Shown: piece after piece, positions 1-11,173 of the stretch | Numbering within the stretch: the stretch's first letter is position 1 | Layout of the letters: each line of letters starts with the position of its first letter | Source of the DNA: Littorina saxatilis | Taxonomy: Eukaryota; Mollusca; Gastropoda; Littorinimorpha; Littorinidae | Direction of reading: 5' to 3' | Assembly: GCF_037325665.1 (NCBI RefSeq) | Contig: NC_090253.1 | Location: 17,346,199-17,410,198, forward strand | DNA: 64,000 nucleotides | Program-made: the position numbers and the translations under genes | Notes under the pieces: model-generated | Told to the model about the DNA's origin: nothing | The model's database searches: none | The model's input: only the letters and a program-made list of their open reading frames with translations

Positions 1-1026
1 TTCCCTTTTATAACATAAGGCTGCTGCTCCTTGTGACTGTGTTTTTGTAAGCAGTCGCAGCTTATTAAAGAATGTGTTTATTTACTTCCTTTGGAAATTG
101 TATTTTAAAAATTGTACGCAGAGGACTTGTTTGTGTGTGAGACTGTGTGTACACATACTAACTATACTGCCATGCCCATTTATCATGCCATCCCTTCTCT
201 CCCCTTCAGCAGGGAAAATATACTGCAGAGAAAAAAACAGAAATTCAGTCAGCATGAATTGATATGGTCAAGAGCTTAGCTGAGCGCATGTATCTATTGT
301 TTGTACATGTACATGTATTTAAGAATGAAATTGTGTGGTAAAATGCTTCTTTATTTCAAGGGAAATAGGAGGATGTTTTGTGTCCTTTTTTTCTACTCAC
401 CACGGAAGCCAGCTGTTTTGTTTCAAAGCTCAGATTGATTTCTTTAGTTTTTTGGGCGCTGTTTTGATCCCAGTGTTTTAAGGAATAGACATGGTTTTGG
501 TTTAACGGTGCTTACAGTGTGAATGTTACAAAACAGATAGTTTAAAAGAGGGCTTGATCCACAAAGTATGAAGTTAATCTTATAGTCGTACTTCATTAGT
601 TACGTTATAGACTAACACAGTCCTAGCTAGTATGCTACAGTGCCTTTTGCATCTTCAATCGATCTTGCAAAAGAGCATGAATATTGCCTCTTGGAATTTT
701 GTTCTGCATATTATATTTTGACTAAAACTGCATAGTTTTGCATTTTGTCAGGTTTTGACTTTCGTAAATGTGGCAAGGTTAACTATTTCTCTCAGATACT
801 ATCCCTGGTATTATTGTAAATGAATGCATAAACAGGCATTGTTAGTTCTTGTGATGCCTCGAAGTCTGGAACATGAACAAAGTCTGTGGAAAATATCTTT
901 CTAGAATAAGGTATAGTCTGTTTCTACAGAGTATGACATCGTGTCAATCAAACCAGTGATTTCTGATGAAAAATATAAAGGCAGATTTGCTAAAACTGGA
1001 TAAGCATCAGTTTGGTTGATTTAGCA
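1..1026. other. AT-rich non-coding DNA, nothing recognised
   Basis: Stops are frequent in all frames and no exon with plausible splice sites or recognisable protein was found. It is probably intron or 5' flank of DEPDC5, whose first visible exon lies at 11174. Confidence 0.5.
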
Positions 1027-1250
1027 GTGGAACCTCCCTTTTAAGACTTTCTTTCTTTCTTTCTTTCTTTATTTGGTGTTTAACGTCGTTTTCAACCATT
1101 CAAGGTTATATCGCGACGGTGCTTTTAAGACTAAAACAATCTGAAATAATCAGGTCTTAAAAGAGAGGGAGTCTTAAAATGGAGGTAAACTTACAGATTT
1201 AAGGACAGAAAATGTGACAAAGTGACTTAAAAGGGGAAGGGGGGGGGGGG
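1027..1250. repeat. Foldback MITE (family J), interrupted by a SINE
   Basis: The left end reads GTGGAACCTCCCTTTTAAGAC and after the SINE the element resumes with 'ggtcttaaaagagaggg' and 'cttaaaagggg'. The same family, with ends GTGGAACCCCCTTTTAAGACC and its reverse complement, is seen at 11345-11902 and 55229-55414. It closes with a poly-G run near 1240. The name J is only a label for this window. Confidence 0.6.
1049..1121 (-). mobile_element. SINE 3' end, 5'-truncated
   Basis: The minus-strand sequence is the shared 3' end of a SINE family: CGTCGCGATATAACC, then ACGACGTTAAACACC, then an AAATAAAGAAAG-type tail. An 11-bp target-site duplication CTTTTAAGACT flanks it (1038-1048 and 1122-1132), so it inserted into the older J element. 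Longer relatives are at 10346, 37328 and 53151. Confidence 0.85.
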
Positions 1251-2640
1251 GGGGGATTGAGTCTCAAATTAGTTTTTTTTTTAAACGGGGGTAACACTGT
1301 TATACTGGAAGGGATAAATTGGAGCTTCACAATTTAATGATGAATTTTTTCCCAAAACCTTGAATTTGTCACACATAATTTGAATAACAAAAAAGGCTAA
1401 AAAGATGAGTGAGCAAGGGCTTGCTGAGGAAACAACCTTTTAGTAACAGAAAGAATGAAACAATTAGGAAATGTAACAGTTCTGGGGATGGGAGCTCTTG
1501 TTCTATCTGATACTTGGTATTTCATTTTTTGTTAATCACTTAGTTCGTTTGTTGATTGCTTCATAGTTTATTCAGTTGTTAGTTATTGAGTTTTATTTTT
1601 AATTTTTTAAAACAATTTATTTTGTATTTTTTCTGGTGCTAGAAGAGATTGGTTCAGTGTAAGTTTCACTCATTATGAGAGCGCTTTGAGCATGTCCGCG
1701 TCTTTATTATTTTGACCTTGAAATATCCTTCCAGCCTGGATTATTTTTGTTTGTCACTAATACTTATATTTAAAGCCCATTTTTCATGGCTTGGATGTGC
1801 GTGGCATGTGATATATAAGTGGAGCTGCTTTTCAGGCAAAATCAACGTGTGTTCCAAGAAGGGTGAGTGAGGGTGTTCATCTCATTACTTACTCCATTTC
1901 TTCTTTGTCTTCCTTAAGTGCTGTTCACATGGACCATTTGACACTGATTTCTGCTGGCAAGAAGTTGTTAAAAAGTTGGTGAGGCAAAATCATCAGGTTT
2001 GGTTGTTTGACCATTCTGCCTGAATCTCAGTTGAGTGTCAAAGTCCTATTCGCACTGCTCCACAACCCTCAGCAACTTAATTACGTCCAACTTTTTGGTG
2101 TTTGATATTGCCTGGCTGGAGGCTTTATTAAGCTGAGTGCATGTCTGTTCTTCAATTGGCTAGCTCTAAATACTTTTAGGCCCCAGATGCAAAGAATTCA
2201 AGAAAAATTAGATTCATAAGTACTTGCAACTATTATTACATATGGTGACAACGTTTCAGTCATTTTGTACCAACAACAATTATTCTGAGGTCAAGCAAGC
2301 ATCAGTGGTGGAGTTGTTCATGTGAACATTGCTTTAGATATTTCTTGTCTGCGATGCTTCTAAGCCATAGATTTTTAGGGATCAAAACTGAATGGTGATT
2401 TAAATCATCTCTTTCTCTGTGCCTTGTAAAGCTCTGAAATAGGTCTTCAACATTTCTCTCTAGGTTGTGCGTAGGTTTAGTAGATATATGTTGTACATGG
2501 GTCACTGTTGCATGCGTCATTGTTTCACAGGAGAGAGGAGGTACATGGTTTTAGCCACGCATGTAGGCTAGCTTTAGCTAATAGGATCTGCGTGGAGTAC
2601 TTGAACTGCTGCAGACTCGTTGAATATACTTCATGCATAT
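1251..2640. other. Non-coding DNA, nothing recognised
   Basis: No recognisable exon or repeat was found in this stretch. Several GT-rich candidate donors occur, but none joins a conserved-looking reading frame. Confidence 0.45.
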
Positions 2641-2641
2641 A

Positions 2642-3192
2642 CAGTGGTACCTGCCATGAAAGGACACTCTTGGGACCAGCCAAAAGCTAGGGTCCCTACA
2701 TGGCAGGTGGCCTCTCATGGGAGGGTCCCTACATGGCAGGTGGCCTCTCATGGGAGGGTCCCTACATGGCAGGTGGCCTCTCATGGGAGGGTCCCTACAT
2801 GGCAGGTGGCCTCTCATGGGAGGGTCCCTACATGGCAGGTGGCCTCTCATGGGAGGGTCCCTACATGGCAGGTGGTCTCTCATGGGAGGGTCCCTACATG
2901 GCAGGTGGTCTCTCATGGGAGGGTCCCTACATTGCAGGTGGTCTCTCATGGGAGGGTCCCTACATGGCAGGTGGTCTCTCATGGGAGGGTCCCTACATTG
3001 CAGGTGGTCTCTCATGGGAGGGTCCCTACATTGCAGGTGGTCTCTCATGGGAGGGTCCCTACATGGCAGGTGGCCTAGCTTTCACAACAGATATATTTCC
3101 GTCAAGTTAAATCAATAGATAAAGAGCCAACACATTGTCCTTTATCAGAGTTGTCCTCTCATTGGAGGGGGCCTCACTGCGCAGGTACCACA
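2642..3192. repeat. Foldback element enclosing a minisatellite
   Basis: The outer ends are inverted: GTGGTACCTGCCATG near 2643 and GCAGGTACCAC near 3182-3192. The interior is mostly the 33-bp minisatellite listed separately. The ends resemble the J/K foldback families in this window, so the satellite probably expanded from part of the element's own end. Confidence 0.55.
2688..3075. repeat. 33-bp minisatellite, about 11-12 units
   Basis: The unit is about 33 bp, containing GGGTCCCTACATGGCAGGT followed by GGCCTCTCATGGGA. Units differ at a few positions (catggcag/cattgcag, ggcctc/ggtctc), the left units being one variant and the right units another. Since 33 is a multiple of three and the unit has no stop in several frames, it produces long repetitive open frames on both strands. 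I read these as non-coding. Confidence 0.9.
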
Positions 3193-4750
3193 CAATTTCC
3201 ACAAGCGCTCATGCAAGCCTTCCTGCATGACTTATACACTTACATGTGTATATGTACTGAAACAAACATATAGTAGCATGGATGTTATTCAGTTATAATC
3301 AGATTTACTTTTTCTCTTTGTTTGAAGGGGAATCAGGTGAAACATAAAACCAGAGGCCAATTCAAAATCAGTGTTGTCTACTAGCATTATTGTGTAACTG
3401 GCAAGTACCGTCTTTGCCAAAATCTATGTAGAAATCACAAGGAATAAAAGTCAAATACCAACAGACTGAGATTTTTCAAATATGAAACCAGCCGTCTCAT
3501 TGTACTTCAGGCAGGCATGACAACTTTCATACTTCAACACCTTTCATTCTGAATGTGTTCAACACAGGACAAGTTTTCATCTGCATGGACATGTAAATTT
3601 AAATTGTTTGTATAGGATGCTAAAATTTGACCAAAGTATCTTGGGATCTGCACTCATGCAGTTTTTAAGCAGATTCTGACCAACTGCTAAATTAGAAATA
3701 CAGTCAACACAATTTTTGTTGTTATGCTTGAGAAAGAGAAGGGGCGGGGGGTGGGGGAGGGGGCAATGAGCATTTCAGACAAAGTCACGGACTCGGCCAT
3801 TGCTCTGTTTTGGGTTGTTTTTGTGCTGGGTAATTATGACGCTGGTTGGATGTCTTTAAGTTTAACACTGACTATATGTTTCGCTGTTGTCTGGCCTCAG
3901 TTACGCATAAAGTGTCCTGTACTTTGGGCTATAGTGGAGAATGTTTGCATGCATGGTGCAGAGTACCTTATGGTCTACCGTTTTTTGTTAGAATTAGGTG
4001 CAATCTTGGTGTATGGCAAAGGCGAGGTTAGAATGTTAATACATCAATTATAAAGTTATACTTAATGAATGCTCAGCGTACAATCCGTCATGTGCATTTG
4101 TGAGCTAAGCCATCTCAGGAGAGTTGGAATTCTGACAGATCATGTTTTGGGTGATTCTGGAATGGCTTTGAACAGATCTGTAACAATAAAAATTAAGACT
4201 GCTAATGTCCTACAAACTCTAAAATTATAAAGAATAAAAAGACAAACAGATAATGTTATTAAACGTTTGATTCTAGATCTGTAAACAAGACACACGTACA
4301 TTCCTGGACTATCAAATTAAGCATTCAAAGAGCATGAACAAGTTTCTTGCATGATTTATTTTATTCATAATTCCTGTTTAATAAGTGCCACACACAGAGA
4401 AATGAGTGTTGTTTCTTCATCTTTTATGTTTTTTTATTTCACAACAATGAAATGACTGCATGGTCCCTTCATTTTGTTCATACTCATTGACATTGTTGTT
4501 GTTCATGTAGTCCATGTGTAGCATACTGTTGTTTGGTGTGTGTCTGGTTCTTGCACTTTTTAAGATTCTTGAGAACAGCCCAGTTTTATTATTATAATTA
4601 TTTTTATTTTTTTTACTGAATCAAGGTTTCTATAAAATAACCTGCTTTGTTTTTACTGCTCTGTAAATTCAAATTTCCAACCAGTATGTCTCTGCTCCAA
4701 CTGAAGGGTTTTTGTGTTTGTGTTCAAGTCAAAATCTTCACTATTTTAAA
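3193..4750. other. Non-coding DNA, nothing recognised
   Basis: A 109-codon open frame at 3724-4053 has no recognisable domain, no clear splice context and ordinary intronic composition. I see no gene here. Confidence 0.45.
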
Positions 4751-4751
4751 C

Positions 4752-4962
4752 CTTTCCCAGCGAAAAATTCCATCTCACACGGCATTAAGTCTCAGGAAAC
4801 ATGAATACACGCATGCAGGGAAAAAAAAAAAAATGGGTAGCGATGTATGTATGGCAGCTCGCTTTCCCCGGGGAGAAAGCAGCCCGAATTTCCATGAGGG
4901 TAACCTCACTGGACTGTAAATCTTATCCAATCCAATCCAATCCAATCCGATGATCGACCTTC
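4752..4962. repeat. Interspersed repeat 3' end with CCAAT-type tandem tail
   Basis: A short block with 'attccatctcacacggcatt', shared with the body of the SINE at 6661, leads to 'taacctcactggactgtaaa' and a TCCAA pentamer run near 4925-4950. This looks like the 3' end of a SINE or LINE. The left boundary is uncertain. Confidence 0.45.
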
Positions 4963-5019
4963 CCACAATGACGTACGTCACCAAACAAAAAACCACACAT
5001 TTTTTGGTTTCTCTTTAAT

Positions 5020-5282
5020 TAGGCCACACACAAAAAAAAGTCTGTTTACAATATCCTGACCGACCCTATTTTTTTGTGCGATCCCAGACTTTTTTTTGGC
5101 ATTTGGGGAAAATATGTTTTTTAAAAAATTTAAAAAAATTAAAAGGAAAAAAAAAGAAAAAAAGTCTTTGGCAAAATAACTTAAATATATGGGTTTTTTT
5201 GGAAGAAAAAAAATCCCGACCTACCGACCCTATTTTTTGGCCTATGTCACCGTAAACAGACTATTTATTTTTGTTGGCCTTA
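5020..5282. mobile_element. MITE, family A2
   Basis: The ends are inverted: AGGCC...AGTCTGTTTAC on the left and GTAAACAGACTA...GGCCT on the right, with inner blocks CGACCGACCCTATTTTT and its counterpart. A second copy lies at 48733-48952. No coding capacity; about 260 bp. Confidence 0.8.
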
Positions 5283-5530
5283 GCCTTTTCATACTCGATC
5301 ACCAAACTGTAACGACCACTGCAGGTTTCTTCTGTGGTTGTTATCGACAAGTTCGACTGTAATAATATTTTCAGTAAACGTGGAGATTTCAGAATCCCAG
5401 GTCTGTCCTCAAATAATTTATGGCAGTTTTAAACATCAGGCACTGTAAAGGAGGATCAATTTAATCAGCAACGCATGCCTGTTGCTTGAAGGACATGCTT
5501 TGCTGCACAAATGATTGCATGAGCATCCAT

Positions 5531-5826
5531 TAGGCCTAAAAAAAAAATAGGTGTGGTTACGGTAACCCGACCTACCCTATTTTTAGGGGCCGATCCTATA
5601 ACTTTTTATTACATTTTGTCAAAAAAGAAAAAAAAACAAAAAAAAAAACGAGTGCAAAAAACGCAATGAAAGCGAAAGCGCCCGAGTCGCACACTCCTGT
5701 CAAGTAGGTTTAATTTGTACACATTAGAAAAAAAAGTAAAAAAAAAAAAAAGTAATTGCCTACCTACCTACCCTATTTTTTTGGGCTATGTTACCGTAAC
5801 CACACCTATTTTTTTTTTGGCCTTAT
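5531..5826. mobile_element. MITE, family A1
   Basis: The inverted ends read AGGCCTAAAAAAAAAATAGG then TGTGGTTACGGTAACC on the left, and GGTTACCGTAACCACACC-like sequence then GGCCTTA on the right. Two further copies (8651-8944 and 49208-49504) share the internal block 'gcaatgaaagcgaaagcgcc' or a close relative. It is related to family A2 through GGCC ends and a GGTAAC motif. Confidence 0.85.
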
Positions 5827-5986
5827 AGGAATTAATGTCCATTACATGTACTAGTTGATATGATTGAACTGGAATACAAGCTCCCGTGAAAACAATGTCA
5901 CCCTTGCCCATGAGGCTCATGCATACTCAGGATCAGTCTTTAATTGTCATCATCATACTCACTTGGCAAACTTAAAGGTATGTGGA

Positions 5987-6568
5987 CAGGGGCGGATCCA
6001 GGGGGGGTTTCCGGGGTTTCCGGAAACACACACCACCACCACCACCCCCCCCCCCCCCCGGCCAAAAAAATGTATTTTAAAATGAAGAAATAAATTAGAT
6101 AAATACAGAAAAAATAATGGCAGATTGCATCAGATTGTACCATTTTTTTTGTTTTTACCAAAAAATTCCGGGGGGGGGGGGGGGGGGGGGGCAGGGGGCA
6201 TGCCCCCGGAACCCCCCTGGGAGCCGGCCTTTGTCTTCTTAAGTGACAGTTTGGGAAGGTAGTTGGGTAATTTGTTGGCTCAGGTTGCACCAGATCAGTC
6301 AATTTAAATTTTCCTTGTTTTTATCCAAATTTCACTCCTCAAATTAACTTTTTGGAAGGTGTATAAGGGGTAGTTTGTTTGCTCAGATTGAACCAGATTA
6401 TTCCATTTTCCATGTATTTATCCATTTTTTTCCGGGGGGGGGGGGGGGGGGCATGCCCCTCCAAAGGAGGTTCAGTAGCTTTCCGCCCTCAACTAAACGC
6501 TTCATGTCGTCGATCTAACCCTAACAGAATTTAGGAATCCCCCTTAGAAAATATGTGATCCACCCCTG
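5987..6568. mobile_element. MITE-like element with CAGGGGCGGATCC ends
   Basis: The left end reads CAGGGGCGGATCCAGGGGG and the right end is a diverged inverted copy, GATCCACCCCTG (6557-6568). Inside are several long poly-G/poly-C runs and further ggatcc-like internal ends, suggesting either one element with internal repeats or two nested copies. Confidence 0.6.
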
Positions 6569-6660
6569 GTGTACATAATTATGTCAGACCGAATGATGCA
6601 ATCGTAGAATCTGTTGCATGTGAGGCGCCCAACGAATTAATGTATCATAGGAATAGGAAA

Positions 6661-7114
6661 AGGGTGGCCGAGTGGTAAGTGCACTTGCCTCGGAAGCGAG
6701 AGGTTGCGAGTTCGACCCTGGATCGGGGGCGTGAGCAATTTTCTTCCCCCTTTCCTAGCCCAGGTGGTGGGTTCAAGTGCTAGTCTTTTGGATGAGACGA
6801 AAAACCGAGGTCCCTTCGTGTATACTGCATTGGGGTGTGCACGTTAAAGATCCCACGATTGACAAAAGGGTCTTTTCTGGCAAAAGTGTATAGGCATAGA
6901 TAAAAAATGTCCACCAAATACCCGTGTGACTTGGAATAATAGGCCGTGAAAAGTAAATATTCGTCGTAATGGCTTGAGATTTACTGGCCGATGTGAATGC
7001 GTGATATATTGTGTAAAAAATTCCATCTCACACGGCAGAAATTAATATGTAAAGCGCTTAGAGAACGTCAAGCGCTATATAAATCTCCCATATAAATAAA
7101 TAAATAAATAAATA
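6661..7114 (+). mobile_element. tRNA-headed SINE with (ATAA)n tail
   Basis: The head GGTGGCCGAGTGGTAAGTG with GTTCGACCC resembles a Ser/Leu-type tRNA with A and B boxes. The body contains 'cacgttaaagatcccacg' and 'ccgtgtgacttggaataata', shared with the SINEs at 12887 and 19929. It ends 'gcgctatataaat' plus an ATAA run. It is a SINE rather than a tRNA gene because the head continues into a 400-bp repeat body. Confidence 0.8.
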
Positions 7115-7424
7115 ATCAGCACCCCCTGACACGGCTACAATTGATTGCTCGTCAGCAGACACTTTTGCAGAAACAGATTTTCAAACTGTTCTGGCAAAGG
7201 CTTTAACATTGCTCTCACCCTTTCTTAAATATCTGTTGACAGAAGGCCTTAATTTGAAAGTTATCTGCAGTCGGCAGACGTAATTCTCAGGGTTGTACGA
7301 TCTCTGCCGTAGTACACTCCTAAAATGTTTCCTTAGCAATTGAGTAAGTTTTGAAATTGATGTTGTCCACATGTTTTTTAAAGCTGCATGATGTGAAGAC
7401 CTGGACAGCAAATTGCTAGGTCTG
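7115..7424. other. Short non-coding gap, nothing recognised
   Basis: No exon or known repeat was recognised. Confidence 0.4.
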
Positions 7425-7436
7425 GTCTCAGGCCTC

Positions 7437-7816
7437 TTCTTCTTCTTCTTCTGCGTTCGTGGGCTCAAACTCCCACGTACACTACGTGTATTTTTTGCAC
7501 GAGTGGAATTTTACGTGTATGACCGTTTTTACCCCGCCATTTAGGCAGCCATACGCCGCTTTCGGGGGAAGCATGCTGGGTATTTTCGTGTTTCTATAAC
7601 CCACCGAACTCTGACATGGATTACAGGATCTTTTCCGTGCGCACTTGGTCTTGTGCTTGCGTGTACACACGGGGGTGTTCGGACACCGAGGAGAGTCTGC
7701 ACACAAAGTTGACTCTGAGAAATAAATCTCTCGCCAAACGTGGGGACGAACTCACGCTGACAGCGGCCAACTGGATACAAATCCAGCGCGCTACCGACTG
7801 AGCTACATCCCCGCCC
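7437..7816 (-). mobile_element. tRNA-headed SINE, head type 1
   Basis: On the minus strand the head GGCGGGGATGTAGCTCAGTC leads to an A-box/B-box region and a body containing 'aagcacaagaccaagtgcgc', then an (AAG)n tail. A 12-bp target-site duplication GTCTCAGGCCTC flanks it exactly (7425-7436 and 7817-7828). The same body occurs at 9765, 11362, 26685, 54399 and 56178. Confidence 0.9.
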
Positions 7817-7913
7817 GTCTCAGGCCTCTAATTAAGACATTAAGCTCCCTGGGCTCTTGGACACACGGACATTTTTTGAATAGACGAATTCCGGAAATAA
7901 CTGTCAGGTTTTT

Positions 7914-8324
7914 GGCTCACGTAAGTGTAGCCTATGCGATCGTAACTTTGTCTGTCTGTGCGTTTGTGCGTGTGTGCGTGTGTGTGTGTGTTTGTTTGTG
8001 CGTGTGTATGTCTGTGGTAGAAACTTTAGCATTTCGTCATTTGAAGACGTCACATTATGACGTAAGAGGGTTAGACGTCACGCGAAGGAATTACTGAAAG
8101 TCTCGGTCATTGTTATTTTGAGCGGGCCGAGACTAGTTGGCAGTCGTGTCCCTGTAAGTAGGCTACATGCAGACAGACAGATCTAGATCTAGTGTCTCGC
8201 TTTCTTGCACAGTGTCACCTATGCTTACTGTGTGTGTGTGTGTGTGTATGTGTGACGGAGTGATTGAGTTTGTGTTACTGTTTGTCGATTTCTTACGTGA
8301 GCCTTGAAGGCTTCGCCTCTTGTT
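7914..8324. mobile_element. Non-autonomous DNA element, family B
   Basis: The left end is GGCTCACGTAAGTGTAGCC and the right end contains CTTACGTGAGCC followed by a short palindromic stretch 'gccttgaaggcttcgcctc'. The copy at 11949-12660 shares both ends and the internal 'agacagatctagatctagtg' block but is longer inside. TG runs lie just inside both ends. The superfamily is unknown. Confidence 0.7.
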
Positions 8325-8650
8325 ATGGTTTGTTTACTCGAGTTGCTAAATTCTCTTGTCTTTCCTTGCTTTTCCACAGAAACACTTAAGCATTTGCTAC
8401 ATGTGACATTTTAGGCTTGCCTCAGTGTTTCTATTGAAACAAGAGAAAAGGGAAACTCTTCCACAATCTAATTACAAACTTGACCGAGTTCTTTCAAAAC
8501 ATGTGAATCTATCGTATTCCAGTCTAGATGATGTTCGGAAATCACCTTTTTGCTGTTGAAACAAAAAGTACAGCATCATATATAACAGACAATTTATTTA
8601 AAGTGTACCTGCTCCTTTCCTGTCTGATTTAATGCGAATGCATGGTATAT
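8325..8650. other. Non-coding gap, nothing recognised
   Basis: No exon or repeat was recognised between two MITE-like elements. Confidence 0.4.
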
Positions 8651-8944
8651 AAGGCCTAAAAAAAAAATAGGTGTGGTTACGGTAACCCGACCTACCCTAT
8701 TTTTAGGGGCCGATCCTGTAACTTTTTATTACATTTGTCAAAAAAAAAAAAAAAAAAAGAGTGCAAAAAACGCAATGAAAGCGAAAGCGCCCGTGTCGCA
8801 CACTTATTTCCCTGTCAAGTAGGTTTAATTTGTACACATTAGAAAAAAAAGTTTAAAACAAAAAAAAAGTGATTGCCTACCTACCTACCCTAATTTTTTT
8901 GGCTATGTTACCGTAACCACACCTATTTTTTTTTTTGGCCTAAG
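8651..8944. mobile_element. MITE, family A1
   Basis: Second copy of the 5531 element, same orientation, with the same GGCC ends, poly-A/poly-T inner tracts and GGTAAC motifs. By eye the two copies differ mainly in homopolymer lengths and a few substitutions. Confidence 0.85.
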
Positions 8945-9275
8945 CATTGTCAGTTTATTTTAACCTTTATTTTGATTTAAACTCGATTTGTGCTGCGTTT
9001 TAGTCAGACTTCATTGGAAATTATTTCCTTCCTTTGATTGTTCATTTGAGTCTACTTGGTAATGTTTTCTGTTCAAAAGGTTTTACATCAAAGCATGATA
9101 TTCGTTGAATTATGTGTATTATATCACAAGGTTGATTGTACTTTTTGTGTTCTTTCTTCATGAACATCAACTTTCTGTGATTCTGCTTTCCCTGTTCAAA
9201 TACACAAGATTTACTAATAAACCATAAATAATACTAACTAATTATGCTTTCATCATTAATTATACCCTAAATATC

Positions 9276-9276
<1 letters not shown>
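8945..9276. other. Non-coding gap, nothing recognised
   Basis: AT-rich sequence without a recognised feature. Confidence 0.4.
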
Positions 9277-9556
<280 letters not shown>

Positions 9557-9764
9557 GTGTGTGCAAGCTTACTTCCACATCCTTGAATGTGTATAATTTT
9601 GGCTCTGACTGCTAAGTGCTTTAAACACAAATATTGCCACTGCTGCTCCTCTCAAGGATACAAGCATCTGAGTTTCTAAGCGCTGCCTTACTAAAACATC
9701 ATTTTAACCAAGGTATTACTTTCCTGGAACAGCTAGGCTTTTTTCTGCCTGCTCAACCTCAACT

Positions 9765-10150
9765 TCTTCTTCTTCTTCGGCGTTCGTGGGCTGAAACTCC
9801 CACGTACACTTGTGTTTTTGCACGAGTGGAATTTTACGTGTATGACCGTTTTTACCCCGCCATTAAGGCAGCCAAAAGCCGATTTCGGAGGAAACATGCT
9901 GGGTATTTTCGTGTTTCTATAACCCACCGAACTCTGACATGGATTACAGAATCTTTTCCGTGCGCACTTGGTCTTGTGCTTGCGTGTACACACGAAGGGG
10001 GATAAGCCACTAGCAGGTTTGCACATAAGTTGACCTGGGAGATCGGAAAAATCTCCACACTTAACCCACCAGGTGGCCGCGGCCGGGATTCGAACCCTCA
10101 ACCTTCCGATTAAGACGCCGACGTCTTACCACCCCGCCACAGCGCCCGTT
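9765..10150 (-). mobile_element. tRNA-headed SINE, head type 2
   Basis: The minus-strand head GGGCGCTGTGGCGGGGTGGT carries a B box GGTTCGAATCC. It leads into 'gatctcccaggtcaacttat' and then the same body and (AAG)n tail as the type 1 SINEs. Target-site duplication GCTCAACCTCAACT (9751-9764) is matched with one difference at 10151-10164. Confidence 0.9.
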
Positions 10151-10345
10151 GCTGAACCTCAACTAACCGAACCCCTCATGCTGTTGACCCCCCGTTCTGA
10201 TGAACTGACTTCTGCTGATAACAGTTAGCTAACAGTGAAGGATTATTAAGCAATTAGAAAAAAATTTGAATAGGGAGAATCAGTATATTCATAATAAACA
10301 TTTATAGTTCAGTTTTGAAGTACGTACATGTAATCCTGACCTGAT

Positions 10346-10844
10346 CCTCGCGCCCCCTAATTGGCGTAGAGGCGCGTCCCCCGGGTGGTGGATGGGGGAG
10401 CCTTCTCTACTAACTTCTGAGAGAAGGTCGCATCACTCTCGATGCCGTGAACCTAATTGGGATCTTTTTCTTGTTTCTTTATTTCTGCCTCCCCCAAGTC
10501 CTTTTACTTTCCTTTTCTCACCCATAAAATTCTTCACTTATTACCCTTGTTAAGTGGTTCTTGTATAGAATATAGTCAATGTTTGTAAAGATTTTAGTCA
10601 AGCAGTATGTAAGAAATGTTTAGTCCTTTGTGCTGGAAACTTGCATTCTCCCAGTAAGGTCATATATTGTACTACGTTGCAAGCCCCTGGAGCAATTTTT
10701 TGATTAGTGCTTTTGTGAACAAGAAACACTTAACAAGTGGCTCTATCCCATCTCCCCCCTTTCCCCTATCCCATCTCCCCCCTTTCCCTCGTCGCGATAT
10801 AACCTTCGTGGTTGAAAACGACCTTAAACACCAAATAAAGAAAG
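10346..10844 (+). mobile_element. SINE with AAATAAAGAAAG tail, nearly full length
   Basis: A 14-bp target-site duplication AATCCTGACCTGAT flanks it (10332-10345 and 10845-10858). It starts 'cctcgcgccccctaattggc' and ends with the CGTCGCGATATAACC block and tail also seen at 1049, 14869, 37328 and 53151. No A/B box was recognised, so the head is not clearly tRNA-derived. Confidence 0.85.
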
Positions 10845-11173
10845 AATCCTGACCTGATACTGATAACATGTTTCTTATCCTCTTAAAACAGTGGTGATAT
10901 TGTGTTTTCACAATGTTTTCAGCATTTATGTGAGTGTGTGTTTGAATGACAACTAGAAATTAATGAAGACGTTGTTTTGATTGGGTTTCTGGCCATAAAA
11001 ATTTCCGATATCTTGTGTTAACAAAAGAGGTGTGTGTGTGCGTGAATGTCTCCAGGCTGTTGTGTGCGCTAATCTCTGTTTATACTTCTGTGTTCTGATG
11101 CATTTGGACTTGGTCTGGAAGTACCAACAGAAGTGTTGTGAATGATCGTTTCACAAGCTAATGATTCTTGCAG

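Noticed and set aside
2688-3075. Possible CRISPR-like array because of regular direct repeats
   Set aside because: There are no unique spacers between units and the window is plainly a eukaryotic genome.
2578-3118. Four long open frames on both strands, rich in repeated 11-residue units
   Set aside because: They follow from the stop-free 33-bp minisatellite; no flanking unique coding sequence or splice context.
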